Origin: an uncultured Dorea sp.
GTDB taxonomy: Bacteria > Bacillota_A > Clostridia > Lachnospirales > Lachnospiraceae
Length of the DNA stretch: 26,118 nt
Reading direction: 5' to 3'
Assembly (NCBI GenBank): GCA_910579015.1
Contig: CAJTRO010000048.1
Location: 1 to 26,118 of the forward strand
Shown here: piece by piece, positions 1 to 7,147 of the stretch
Numbering within the stretch: position 1 is the stretch's first letter
How the letters are laid out: each line of letters begins with the position of its first letter
The notes under the pieces: model-generated
What the model was told of the DNA's origin: nothing
The model's input: only the letters and a program-made list of their open reading frames with translations
The model's database searches: none
Position numbers and translations under genes: made by a program

Positions 1-19
1 GCGACACGTTAGTGACAAA

Positions 20-49
20 ATCAACGGAAATATGCGGGTTTCCGTTGAT
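20..49. repeat. 11-bp-stem inverted repeat (hairpin) at left edge
   Basis: ATCAACGGAAA (20-30) and TTTCCGTTGAT (39-49) are perfect complements around an 8-nt loop. The rightward side has no clear T-run; on the minus strand the stem is followed by TTTTG. It may be the terminator of a gene left of the window or a regulatory structure. Its owner cannot be seen. Confidence 0.5.
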
Positions 50-53
50 AATA

Positions 54-109
54 TTTAAGAAACTTTTAAGATTTATATTGAGTTTCTTTTAAACGGGTTA
101 TAGTATAGT
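54..109 (+). promoter_or_regulatory. Putative promoter and operator of the response-regulator operon
   Basis: TTTAAGAAACT (54-64) is followed directly by TTTAAGATTTA (65-75), a direct repeat with 11-bp periodicity of the kind OmpR/PhoB-family regulators bind. AAGAAACT (57-64) is also inverted as AGTTTCTT (81-88). A possible -35 is TTGAGT (78-83), with TAGTAT (101-106) at 17-bp spacing or the overlapping TATAGT as -10. Autoregulation by the downstream regulator is an inference. The repeats are seen directly; the promoter is weak. Confidence 0.35.
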
Positions 110-193
110 AACCGTGTAAGTTATATCAGGACACATTCACAGGCAGCTGTAAGAAGCCTGACAGAAGATAAACGGAAAATGGAGGGGATGCCG

Positions 194-901
194 GTGGGAA
201 CGGAGACAATACTGGTTGTGGACGACAGTAAGGAGATTGTATATTCTATCAGCGAACTATTGAAATATGAGGGATATCAGGTTGTAAAGGCATATGACGG
301 CATGGAAGCGCTTGAAGCGCTTGAGAGGGAGAAGATCGATCTGATTCTGCTGGATGTGATGATGCCAAGGCTCAATGGACTGTCCGCATTGATGAAGCTT
401 CGGGAAAAGAGCCGGATTCCCGTGATCATCTTATCGGCGAAGACAGAGGAGAGCGATAAGGTTTCAGGTCTTGTGCTGGGAGCGGATGACTATGTAGAGA
501 AGCCGTACAATCCGGCGGAGCTGACGGCAAGGATCAAAGCGCATCTTCGGCGGTATCATGCCTGGGGAGGAGAGAGTCCAAAGACGGATAAGGGGCGTAT
601 CGTCAATGGCGGACTGGAGCTGGACGAGAAACAGAAGCTGGTGATCGTGGAAGGAGAAGAAGTACGGCTGACTGCCACGGAGTATAAGATATTAAAGCTT
701 CTGATGGAACATCCGGGGCAGATCTTCCCGGCAGAACAGATCTATGAGGAGGTCTGGAATGAGCAGGCGGATTATGCGGTGGAGAATACGGTTATGGTCC
801 ATATCCGCCATATCCGTGAGAAGATAGAGATAGATTCAAAGAGGCCAAGGTATGTAAAGGTGGTGTGGGGAATTGGATACAAGATGGAAAAATATAGTTA
901 A
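194..901 (+). CDS. OmpR/VanR-family response regulator
   Basis: Two-component response regulator, 235 residues from a GTG start at 194. The receiver domain (about 4-125) shows the acidic pocket D10/D11, phosphoacceptor D54 in LLDVMMP and K103 in VEKPYNP. A winged-helix DNA-binding domain of OmpR type fills about 135-233 (TATEYKILKLLMEHPG, then YAVENTVMVHIRHIREKIE). The GTG is preferred because GGAGG (181-185) lies 8 nt before it; ATG at 179 has no ribosome binding site and ATG at 188 is too close to one. The kinase gene overlaps its 3' end, so the two are a pair, and the lipoprotein gene follows in the same operon. The family is membrane-stress or antibiotic-sensing VanRS-like; the actual signal and targets are unknown. 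Confidence 0.93.
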   Translation: MGTETILVVDDSKEIVYSISELLKYEGYQVVKAYDGMEALEALEREKIDLILLDVMMPRLNGLSALMKLREKSRIPVIILSAKTEESDKVSGLVLGADDYVEKPYNPAELTARIKAHLRRYHAWGGESPKTDKGRIVNGGLELDEKQKLVIVEGEEVRLTATEYKILKLLMEHPGQIFPAEQIYEEVWNEQADYAVENTVMVHIRHIREKIEIDSKRPRYVKVVWGIGYKMEKYS

Positions 902-2237
902 AAAGGTATGCACGAACAACAGGGAGGAATGGCTGCGCGTTCTGAAAATGGCGCTGTTTTTGACGGGTATTGTAATTCTGATGTCTATGGTTTTATACCG
1001 GAACTCGCATACAACAGGGGAGGCCCTGGTGATCGGAACGGCCGGGAATATTTTTCTGGCACCTGGGACGGCGTTTTTACTGAGAAGCAGTCTGAGCCGG
1101 AGATACAGGGAACTGGCCGGTCAGTCAGATTTTGATTATGAGAAATGGAAGAGGAGCGAAACAGATTCGATGAGAAGGCTGTATCAGCTCGGGGCGGCGG
1201 CCTGTCTTGCGGCTGTCTGGTATCTGTATTACCTTGTGTATCAAAACGGCGTCTGGGGCGGATGGGGAAGAGGCTGGTATTATAATTTCGCCACCGGATA
1301 TGTGATGATGATTACGGTTCTGATCCAGCTTCTGGCCGCCCAGAATATTGTCAGGAGGTTCTGGGAGGAGAGGCTTGATGTGGTTATGGACCGGAAAGAT
1401 GAGATCATCAGGATACGCGTCGAAGAAGCGCTGGAAATAGAAAGAAAAAGTCTTGAGAAGGTATCGCGCAGCGACCAGCTTCGTGTCGACCTGATCACAA
1501 ATGTCTCCCATGACCTTAAGACGCCTCTTACGTCAATGGTCGGTTATATCGAACTGATCAAGAAGGAAGAGTTAAGCGATGTTGTGCGGGATTATGTCGA
1601 CGTGATCTCAGCGCGGACAGAGAAGCTTAAGGAGATGATCAGCAGCCTCTTTTCTCTGGCAAAGGCGAGCAGCGGCAATGTAAAGCTGAATAAAGAGTTT
1701 TTCGAGGTAAACCGTCTGATTGAGCAGATTTTCGCGGATATGGACGACCGGGTGAAGGAAAGCGGGCTAAAGTTCGTGATGCAGCTTACCGAAGAGGATA
1801 CGAAGATCTGTTCGGATAACTCATATTTTTACAGGATCTGCCAGAACCTGGTCGAGAATGCGCTGAAGTATTCTGCACAGGGAACCCGCGTGTTTGTAAG
1901 GACGTATGTGAAGGAGCCGGCGGCTGGCCGGGAAGACAGATCTGATAAGGAGAAGCTGACAGGCGCAGGGAGGAAGATCTGTATAGAGATTACTAACACA
2001 GCAGGCTATTTCATGGATTTTACGAAGGATGATATCGTAGAACGTTTTGCGCGTGCAGACAGGGAAAGAACGAGCGAAGGCAACGGACTGGGGCTTGCGA
2101 TCGTAAGTACCTATGCCAAGGCGCTGGGCGGTGATTTTGATATAAGGATAGACTGCGATCAGTTCAAAGCGTGTCTTGAGATGGAACAGGAGAACGCCGT
2201 AGGACGGATATCGGGAGATGGGAATGAACAAGACTGA
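873..2237 (+). CDS. VanS-like membrane sensor histidine kinase
   Basis: Partner kinase of the upstream regulator, 454 residues. Four predicted membrane helices lie near residues 25-43, 53-71, 108-124 and 143-159, with little extracellular sequence, so it probably senses within or near the membrane. The dimerisation/phosphoacceptor helix carries H213 in NVSHDLKTPL. The ATPase domain shows the N box around N329 (QNLVENALKYS), an F-box-like segment and the G box EGNGLGLAI. The start is TTG at 873, 29 nt inside the regulator gene, with AAAGGTGG (856-863) at 9 nt; ATG at 948 has only a poorly spaced site. The next gene begins before this one stops, so the three genes are probably translated in a coupled way. 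Confidence 0.92.
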   Translation: MDTRWKNIVKKVCTNNREEWLRVLKMALFLTGIVILMSMVLYRNSHTTGEALVIGTAGNIFLAPGTAFLLRSSLSRRYRELAGQSDFDYEKWKRSETDSMRRLYQLGAAACLAAVWYLYYLVYQNGVWGGWGRGWYYNFATGYVMMITVLIQLLAAQNIVRRFWEERLDVVMDRKDEIIRIRVEEALEIERKSLEKVSRSDQLRVDLITNVSHDLKTPLTSMVGYIELIKKEELSDVVRDYVDVISARTEKLKEMISSLFSLAKASSGNVKLNKEFFEVNRLIEQIFADMDDRVKESGLKFVMQLTEEDTKICSDNSYFYRICQNLVENALKYSAQGTRVFVRTYVKEPAAGREDRSDKEKLTGAGRKICIEITNTAGYFMDFTKDDIVERFARADRERTSEGNGLGLAIVSTYAKALGGDFDIRIDCDQFKACLEMEQENAVGRISGDGNEQD

Positions 2238-3600
2238 AAAGAAGAAGAGAAGCATAGTCTGCCTCCTGGCATTTGTACTCTTGGTACTTGCGCTCCTTTT
2301 GACGGGATGCTCTGGCTTGGGGCAGGAGGGCGCCGGGGATAAGAGGGACGATCGGGATATTTCTGATGATCAGAGGATGCAGGAGGAAGAAATCTATGGA
2401 GATTATGAAGAGGAAGAAGAGGAGGACTACAAATTAAAGACGATAGAGATGACCGGGAAAGAGGAAGAAGAAGCATTAAAGAAGGTTTTCTCATATATGG
2501 GAAAATGCAGTGAAATATATAAGACGGCTGTTGAAGCAGATCCTGCCAGGGTAACTCTGGATGAAGCAGATCCTGCCGGGGTAACTTCGGATGAAGCAGA
2601 TCCTGCCGGGGTAACTCTGGATGAAGCGGATCCGGATGAAATCAATCTGGATGAAGAGATACTGCATAGGATGATTGCCGTCGGTGAGGCGGCAGGATTA
2701 TCGGTTGCCTGTGGAAACAGGGATTACAATCTGACGAATTACGGGAAAGTGGATAAGGCGTTGAAGCAGGGCTGTACGGGCGCGGATGCAGAGACGGAAT
2801 TTTATCAGGTGAATTCCGTAGGGATTTTCCGGTATTACCGCCTTCATTTTAAAGAAAAGGAGCTGTACGTCACGACAGTCAGCGCGATGTTCGACGGGGC
2901 GGCAGAGCCCGTGGTACAGCAGATGGAGAAGATACAGGCATACCGGTGGGAATATACCCGTAAAGGATGGCTCATATGGGAGAAGGCATTATCCAGAAAT
3001 CAGGAGATGGACATGCATATCTTCTGCCGGATCCTTCCCCTCGATGAGAAGTGCCGGGAGATTACGGATCGTTATATTGTTCCGGTCAGTTATCTGAGCA
3101 ACAACCTTTTTCTGGAAGACTGGGATGTAAGCAGTATGGACAGGATAGAGTTCAACGACCTGTTCGACTATCTCTATCTGATGGAGACCGGCGGAAGGAT
3201 TAAGAAGGAGGATTATCCGGACGGGATCCCCGGCGGGGAATTCGAAGCGGTTGTCCTGCGCTATTTTGACATTACGCAGGAACAGTTAAGAAGCTTTGCC
3301 GGATACGATGCCGCGTCGGGAAAGTATCCGTGGCGTCCGATTGGAGCGCGGAACCGTGTCCAGCAGGTACAGCCGTCATTTCCGGAGGTGGTAAAATGTG
3401 TAGAGAATGGTGACGGGACCATATCTGCTTATGTGGAGGTCATCTTTATCGAAGAGGGAACAGACTGTGCGTTCGGACATGTTGTGACGCTTCGCGAGAG
3501 TAGTGACGGATTGATTTATCTTGGAAATAAAGTGGACAGGGAGAACGCCTTCCTGATCCCTGCCTACAGGCCAAGGAGAGAGTATGAGGCAGGGCAATAG
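2224..3600 (+). CDS. Lipoprotein of unknown function in two-component operon
   Basis: 458-residue exported lipoprotein, not recognised. Lys-rich N-terminus, hydrophobic core about 11-26, then the lipobox LLTGC with C29 as the lipidated cysteine. Residues after it are very acidic (runs of Glu near 60-75). Residues 104-143 are four 10-residue repeats (EADPAGVTLD type), an extended Asp/Glu/Pro spacer. The remaining 300 residues look like a soluble globular domain with no motif I can name. ATG at 2224 is chosen because GGGAG (2213-2217) sits 6 nt upstream; ATG at 2218 abuts it. It overlaps the kinase gene by 14 nt. A role as an accessory sensor or as an envelope target of the two-component pair is inferred from position only. 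Confidence 0.8.
   Translation: MNKTEKKKRSIVCLLAFVLLVLALLLTGCSGLGQEGAGDKRDDRDISDDQRMQEEEIYGDYEEEEEEDYKLKTIEMTGKEEEEALKKVFSYMGKCSEIYKTAVEADPARVTLDEADPAGVTSDEADPAGVTLDEADPDEINLDEEILHRMIAVGEAAGLSVACGNRDYNLTNYGKVDKALKQGCTGADAETEFYQVNSVGIFRYYRLHFKEKELYVTTVSAMFDGAAEPVVQQMEKIQAYRWEYTRKGWLIWEKALSRNQEMDMHIFCRILPLDEKCREITDRYIVPVSYLSNNLFLEDWDVSSMDRIEFNDLFDYLYLMETGGRIKKEDYPDGIPGGEFEAVVLRYFDITQEQLRSFAGYDAASGKYPWRPIGARNRVQQVQPSFPEVVKCVENGDGTISAYVEVIFIEEGTDCAFGHVVTLRESSDGLIYLGNKVDRENAFLIPAYRPRREYEAGQ
2533..2652 (+). repeat. Four tandem 30-bp repeats inside the lipoprotein gene
   Basis: Units at 2533-2562, 2563-2592, 2593-2622 and 2623-2652. The first three differ by only a few bases (begin GAAGCAGATCCTGCC, end CTGGAT or TCGGAT); the fourth has diverged in the middle. 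Each encodes ten residues of the form EADPAxVTLD. Being in frame and nearly identical, the array could change copy number without breaking the gene. Confidence 0.9.
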
Positions 3601-3615
3601 TGTAAAATCCTACAA

Positions 3616-3636
3616 TTATGGGAGTTATACCCATAA
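3616..3636. repeat. Small inverted repeat after lipoprotein gene
   Basis: TTATGGG (3616-3622) and CCCATAA (3630-3636) pair around a 7-nt loop, 15 bp after the lipoprotein stop and just before the hydrolase promoter. The following sequence is T-rich but not a clean T-run, so this is a weak terminator or an operator. Confidence 0.35.
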
Positions 3637-3647
3637 GGGTTATTTTA

Positions 3648-3676
3648 TTGACATACCCTGAGCGGTGTGATAATAT
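3648..3676 (+). promoter_or_regulatory. Sigma-A-type promoter of the cell wall hydrolase gene
   Basis: A perfect TTGACA (-35, 3648-3653) is followed after 17 bp by TAATAT (3671-3676). It lies about 118 nt before the chosen start at 3794, giving a long AT-rich leader. It suggests the hydrolase is transcribed separately from the upstream operon. Confidence 0.6.
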
Positions 3677-3793
3677 AGCCTTCGTTGTACAGTGTATGTA
3701 ACAAATTTGTAATAATTGTAATAAAGTTGAAATTATTGAATATACTTTATTAAAACAATCTTCATGCATTGTAACAATAGGAGGTTTAAATTT

Positions 3794-4444
3794 ATGATAA
3801 AAAGTAAAAAATTCAATTCAGTGGTTGCTGTTGTCTCGGCCTGTTCATTATTTACAGTCGGATTTACCAGCGAGGCGGCCAATGCGCAGCCGGAAGGAAG
3901 GCATGTGGCAGATGCAAAAGAGAACCATGTGATCCAGATAAAGAAGGATACATTTCAGGCAGTACCAGATACGCTGATGGTGTCTACAAGAGAGACTGTG
4001 GAGGCAGAGCAGAGAAGGCATATTGAAGAGATCAAGCGAAGAGAACAGGAAGAAAAAGAACGCAAAGAGCGGGAGGAAAGAGAACGCAAAGAGCGCGAAG
4101 CCGCACAATTACAGTCACAGTATCAGGAGCTGATGGCCTCGATCATCTTCTGTGAGGCGGGAAATCAGCCTTATGAAGGCCAGGTGGCGGTAGGAGCGGT
4201 GATCATGAACCGCGTAAGAAGCAGCGCTTATCCCAACAGTATCGAAGCTGTGATCTACCAGTCGGGGCAGTTCGGCCCGGCAGGGACAGGCTGGCTTGAC
4301 AGAGTAAGGAGTTCCCGTGGTTATACATCGACGGCCATGCAGGCGGCGGCAGACGCACTTGCAGGGGCGAATCCCATCGGCGGGTGCCTGTATTTCGATC
4401 AGGGCGGATATGGGATGAAGATCGGTGCACATTATTTCCATTAA
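3794..4444 (+). CDS. Secreted SleB-like cell wall hydrolase
   Basis: 216-residue exported peptidoglycan hydrolase of the SleB/CwlJ (Hydrolase_2) family. The N-terminus is a signal peptide (Lys-rich start, hydrophobic core, ANAQ cleavage-like end near residue 32). A highly charged helical region of Glu/Arg/Lys repeats (about 75-108, including a duplicated 14-bp GAACGCAAAGAGCG) forms a spacer. The catalytic domain (about 114-216) opens with SIIFCEAGNQPYEGQVAV, with E121 the expected catalytic acid, and ends with ALAGANPIGGCLYF. The start at ATG 3794 is set by AGGAGG (3779-3784) at 9 nt; an upstream in-frame start at 3764 lacks a site. No peptidoglycan-binding domain is seen. In this family substrates are cortex or vegetative peptidoglycan; which applies here is not known. 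Confidence 0.87.
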   Translation: MIKSKKFNSVVAVVSACSLFTVGFTSEAANAQPEGRHVADAKENHVIQIKKDTFQAVPDTLMVSTRETVEAEQRRHIEEIKRREQEEKERKEREERERKEREAAQLQSQYQELMASIIFCEAGNQPYEGQVAVGAVIMNRVRSSAYPNSIEAVIYQSGQFGPAGTGWLDRVRSSRGYTSTAMQAAADALAGANPIGGCLYFDQGGYGMKIGAHYFH

Positions 4445-4470
4445 TTCATGTATGAGACAGCGCAAGACGG

Positions 4471-4556
4471 CTGCATTCATGAGAGCTGTGCTTCTGAACA
4501 CGAAAGTTTTCCTGTCAGGGCTCTGAAACACAGCCGGATGGATGCAGTTTTTGTTT
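4471..4556 (+). terminator. Long-stem intrinsic terminator after the hydrolase gene
   Basis: CTGCATTCAT (4471-4480) pairs with ATGGATGCAG (4538-4547) with one mismatch, and inside it GCTGTG (4485-4490) pairs with CACAGC (4529-4534). The stem is followed at once by TTTTTGTTT (4548-4556). The loop is large (38 nt) and may fold itself. Confidence 0.6.
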
Positions 4557-4589
4557 CCGGGACGAAAGCCCGGCGTCTGAGATCATTTG

Positions 4590-6377
4590 TCAGTCGACCA
4601 GATAATAGATGCCTGAATAGGGGGTAAGGGTGAGAGCCGCCCGGCCGCCTGGCGTCTCGATCACGGTCTTATCGTACTTCTTTGTCCCGGCATACTCCTG
4701 TGCGTCGCTGGCCAGAAGGAGCGTAAGCGTGCGGGCGTCTTTCAGTTCAAGCATATAGTCTTCCTGCACCTGGTCAGAGAAGTTGAACACGGCCAGGATC
4801 CTTTCTTTACCGGCAATCCTTTCAAAGGAATAGATGCACCGTCCCTCCTGATGGCAGTCGATCCAGGAAAATCCTGCGGTATCATGGTCCGTCTGCCAGA
4901 ATGCCGGGTGCTTAAGGTAGATACGGTTCAGTTCTTTTATAAACCGGTGGAAAGCGTCGTGGATGGGATAGGTCAGGATATCCCAGTCCTGCTGGCGTTT
5001 CTCGTCCCATTCTCTGAGCTGTCCGAATTCATTTCCCATAAAATTCAATTTCTTGCCCGGATGAGCGTACATATACATGTAGAATGCCCGTGCCTGGGGG
5101 AACTTCTCGTCGTAATCACCGTGCATCTTCTGCATGATGGAGGCTTTGCCGTGTACCACCTCGTCATGGGAGAGGGGCAGCAGGAAGGCGTAGTTGTAAT
5201 AGTACATCATGGAGAAGGTCAGCTTGTGGTAACTCTCGGTGCGGTATCCGGGACCGGTGCGGAAATAGTCAAGAGTATCGTTCATCCATCCCATATCCCA
5301 TTTATAGTCGAAGCCAAGACCGCCTTCTTTTGCAGGCTTTGTAACGCCTGGGTAGGAAGTGGAATCCTCGGCAGAGAGTATGGCAGTCGGGTGCATCTCC
5401 TTTAAGCCCCGGTTCATCTCGCGGATAAATTCGACCGCAGTGTTATTGACGCCCCTTGCCGGTTCGCCCTGCCAGTAGATGATCCGGCTGATGGCGTCCA
5501 TGCGGATTCCGTCGATATGATATTCCGTCAGCCAGTAATTGGCGGCAGACTGAAGAAAGCTTCGGACCTCTCCGCGGGAGTGCATGAAATTACAGCTTCC
5601 CCATTCGCTGACGCCCACGTCATGGTGGGGATATTCATAGAGGGCGGTTCCGTCATAATGGGCCAGGGCGTATCCGTCTACGGCGAAATGCACCGGGACA
5701 AAATCCAGGATCACGCCGATATCGCTGCGGTGGCATCTGTCAATGAATTCCATCAGTTCAGAAGCCGTGCCGTAACGGGAGGTAGGGCTGAAGAAACCGG
5801 TATTCTGGTATCCCCATGATTCGTCGCAGGGATGCTCGCTTAAGGGCATGATCTCCACGTAGTTATAGCCGTATTCCTTAAGATACGGGATCAGGATATC
5901 AGCCATCTCTGTGTAGGTATACCAGTCGTCGGCCTTGTCTGAGGGCTTCTTGAACGAACCGAAATGGATCTCGTAGATATTCAGCGGCTTGTCCTTACAG
6001 TCCGAACGCTTCTGCATCCATCTGGAATCCTGATAGGTATATTCCGAAAGATCTCGGATGTAGGAGGCAGAATCAGGACGCAGTTCCATCCCGAAGCCAT
6101 AAGGATCGCAGTGGTCCATATAAGACTGGTCCTGTCTGTAGATGCGGTACTTATACATCTGTCCCGGTACGGCGGCAGGGGCATGGCATTCCCAGAAGTT
6201 GCCGTCGTAGATCTTGTGCATCTCCCATTCCTGCCAGTCATTGAATTCTCCGATCAGGCTGATCCTTGACGCACCGGGCGCAAATGTGCGGAAGGTGACG
6301 CCTCCAGACTCCATATGCGCTCCGAGGAACTGGTAGGCATCGAATATTTTCCCCGTATAAAATCCGTAAAAATCCAT
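4590..6377 (-). CDS. glgB: 1,4-alpha-glucan (glycogen) branching enzyme
   Basis: 595 residues, GH13 branching enzyme: it cuts alpha-1,4 glucan chains and rejoins them as alpha-1,6 branches in the cytoplasm. An N-terminal CBM48-like beta-sandwich (about 20-105, FRTFAPGASRISLIGEFNDW) precedes the catalytic barrel. Catalytic residues: nucleophile D294 in DGIRMDAIS, acid/base E337 in LSAEDST, and D405 in LSHDEVVHGK; region I reads DFVPVHF. It is shorter than the usual 630-730 residues because the extra N-terminal module is missing. Start is supported by GGAGG just upstream. No other glycogen gene is in the window. It is divergent from a TetR-type regulator, which may control it. Leftward termination is unclear. 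Confidence 0.93.
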   Translation of the reverse strand: MDFYGFYTGKIFDAYQFLGAHMESGGVTFRTFAPGASRISLIGEFNDWQEWEMHKIYDGNFWECHAPAAVPGQMYKYRIYRQDQSYMDHCDPYGFGMELRPDSASYIRDLSEYTYQDSRWMQKRSDCKDKPLNIYEIHFGSFKKPSDKADDWYTYTEMADILIPYLKEYGYNYVEIMPLSEHPCDESWGYQNTGFFSPTSRYGTASELMEFIDRCHRSDIGVILDFVPVHFAVDGYALAHYDGTALYEYPHHDVGVSEWGSCNFMHSRGEVRSFLQSAANYWLTEYHIDGIRMDAISRIIYWQGEPARGVNNTAVEFIREMNRGLKEMHPTAILSAEDSTSYPGVTKPAKEGGLGFDYKWDMGWMNDTLDYFRTGPGYRTESYHKLTFSMMYYYNYAFLLPLSHDEVVHGKASIMQKMHGDYDEKFPQARAFYMYMYAHPGKKLNFMGNEFGQLREWDEKRQQDWDILTYPIHDAFHRFIKELNRIYLKHPAFWQTDHDTAGFSWIDCHQEGRCIYSFERIAGKERILAVFNFSDQVQEDYMLELKDARTLTLLLASDAQEYAGTKKYDKTVIETPGGRAALTLTPYSGIYYLVD

Positions 6378-6424
6378 AAATTTCCTCCAATAATAGACAG
6401 TAGTTGTTTTTTTAAGACGTACCT

Positions 6425-6453
6425 ATTATACTAAGAAAAGGGAGGCGTATCTA
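6425..6453 (-). promoter_or_regulatory. Putative glgB promoter
   Basis: On the minus strand, TAGATA (6453-6448) is followed after 17 bp by a perfect TATAAT (6430-6425), about 48 nt before the glgB start. The -35 is weak (4 of 6), as expected for a regulated promoter, and it touches an ACCGAC box at 6453-6458. Confidence 0.55.
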
Positions 6454-6527
6454 CCGACAATATAGACGGATAGATGGATAACCGACGATTTAAGAAAAGT
6501 GTCGGTTACTTTTTAACCCAATGTCGG
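6452..6527. promoter_or_regulatory. ACCGAC-box operator cluster between glgB and the TetR gene
   Basis: Four copies of the same hexamer-like box are seen: TACCGAC (6452-6458), AACCGAC (6480-6486), its exact inverse GTCGGTT (6501-6507), and TGTCGG (6522-6527). The middle pair is a perfect 7-bp inverted repeat with 14-bp spacing. The cluster lies over the glgB promoter edge and just ahead of the regulator start, so binding by that regulator is a reasonable inference. Confidence 0.5.
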
Positions 6528-6544
6528 AAATGAGGAGGAAGAAT

Positions 6545-7084
6545 ATGGATCTGCGTGTAGAGAAGACGGAGAGAGGGATCAAGAACGCATTTATCGAACT
6601 GCGGTCGAAGAAGCCTCTGGAGAAGATTACAATTAAGGAATTATGTGAGCTTGCATGTATCAACAAGTCTACATTCTATTCGCATTACAGGGATATCTAC
6701 GATCTGTCTGACAGTATGGAGGAAGAGGTGGTAAGGTCGATCACGAACAGTATCTCCCATCCGGAATATATAACAGAGAATCCGGCAGAGTTTACCAGAG
6801 AGCTGTTCCTTGCATATCTGTCACAGAATTCGCTGACGATGATCCTCTTCTCCGGGAGCCGGCGGAATCACCTGGTGGACCGGATTGAGACGAGTATCAA
6901 GGAACTGGTGTTTCGGAAATACCCCGGGTACAGGGAGGATGCGGTGTGGAATATTATCCTGAGTTATTGCATCCAGGGGGGATATCATACCTTCCAGAGA
7001 AACCGGGAAGGAGATACGGCCAGGCTGATATCGGTGATCGGTGAGATCACCGAGGCGGTGCAGGAGCTGTACGGGAAATTATAG
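6545..7084 (+). CDS. TetR/AcrR-family transcriptional regulator
   Basis: 179 residues. The N-terminal helix-turn-helix (about 5-55) reads TERGIKNAFIELRSKKPLEK, then ITIKELCELACINKSTFYSH, the classic TetR recognition helix. The C-terminal half is helical with no assignable ligand. It resembles TetR proteins with the DhaS-like C-terminal domain. Start at ATG 6545 has AGGAGG (6533-6538) at 6 nt, better than ATG 6521, which lies inside one ACCGAC-type box. It is divergent from glgB with repeated operator-like boxes between, and ends at a strong bidirectional terminator. Ligand and target are unknown; glgB and itself are the nearest candidates. Confidence 0.88.
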   Translation: MDLRVEKTERGIKNAFIELRSKKPLEKITIKELCELACINKSTFYSHYRDIYDLSDSMEEEVVRSITNSISHPEYITENPAEFTRELFLAYLSQNSLTMILFSGSRRNHLVDRIETSIKELVFRKYPGYREDAVWNIILSYCIQGGYHTFQRNREGDTARLISVIGEITEAVQELYGKL

Positions 7085-7085
7085 A

Positions 7086-7130
7086 AAGAGGCTGTTGGGA
7101 CGTATAACGGTTATCTCTCAACAGCCTCTT
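7086..7130. terminator. Bidirectional terminator between the TetR and chemoreceptor genes
   Basis: AAGAGGCTGTTG (7086-7097) and CAACAGCCTCTT (7119-7130) are a perfect 12-bp stem, extendable inward by GU and GC pairs. T-rich tails occur on both sides. It sits between convergent genes. Confidence 0.8.
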
Positions 7131-7147
7131 CAATAATTGCCGGTATA

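Noticed and set aside
2533..2652. Short CRISPR-like array
   Set aside because: The 30-bp units abut with no spacers and are in frame within a lipoprotein gene.
4557..4573. CCGGG/CCCGG hairpin as a terminator
   Set aside because: The stem has only 5 bp and no T-run follows on either strand; the T-run belongs to the larger hairpin ending at 4547.
4851..5405. 184-codon plus-strand frame inside glgB
   Set aside because: Opposite the GlgB catalytic barrel, which has all catalytic residues; no ribosome binding site.
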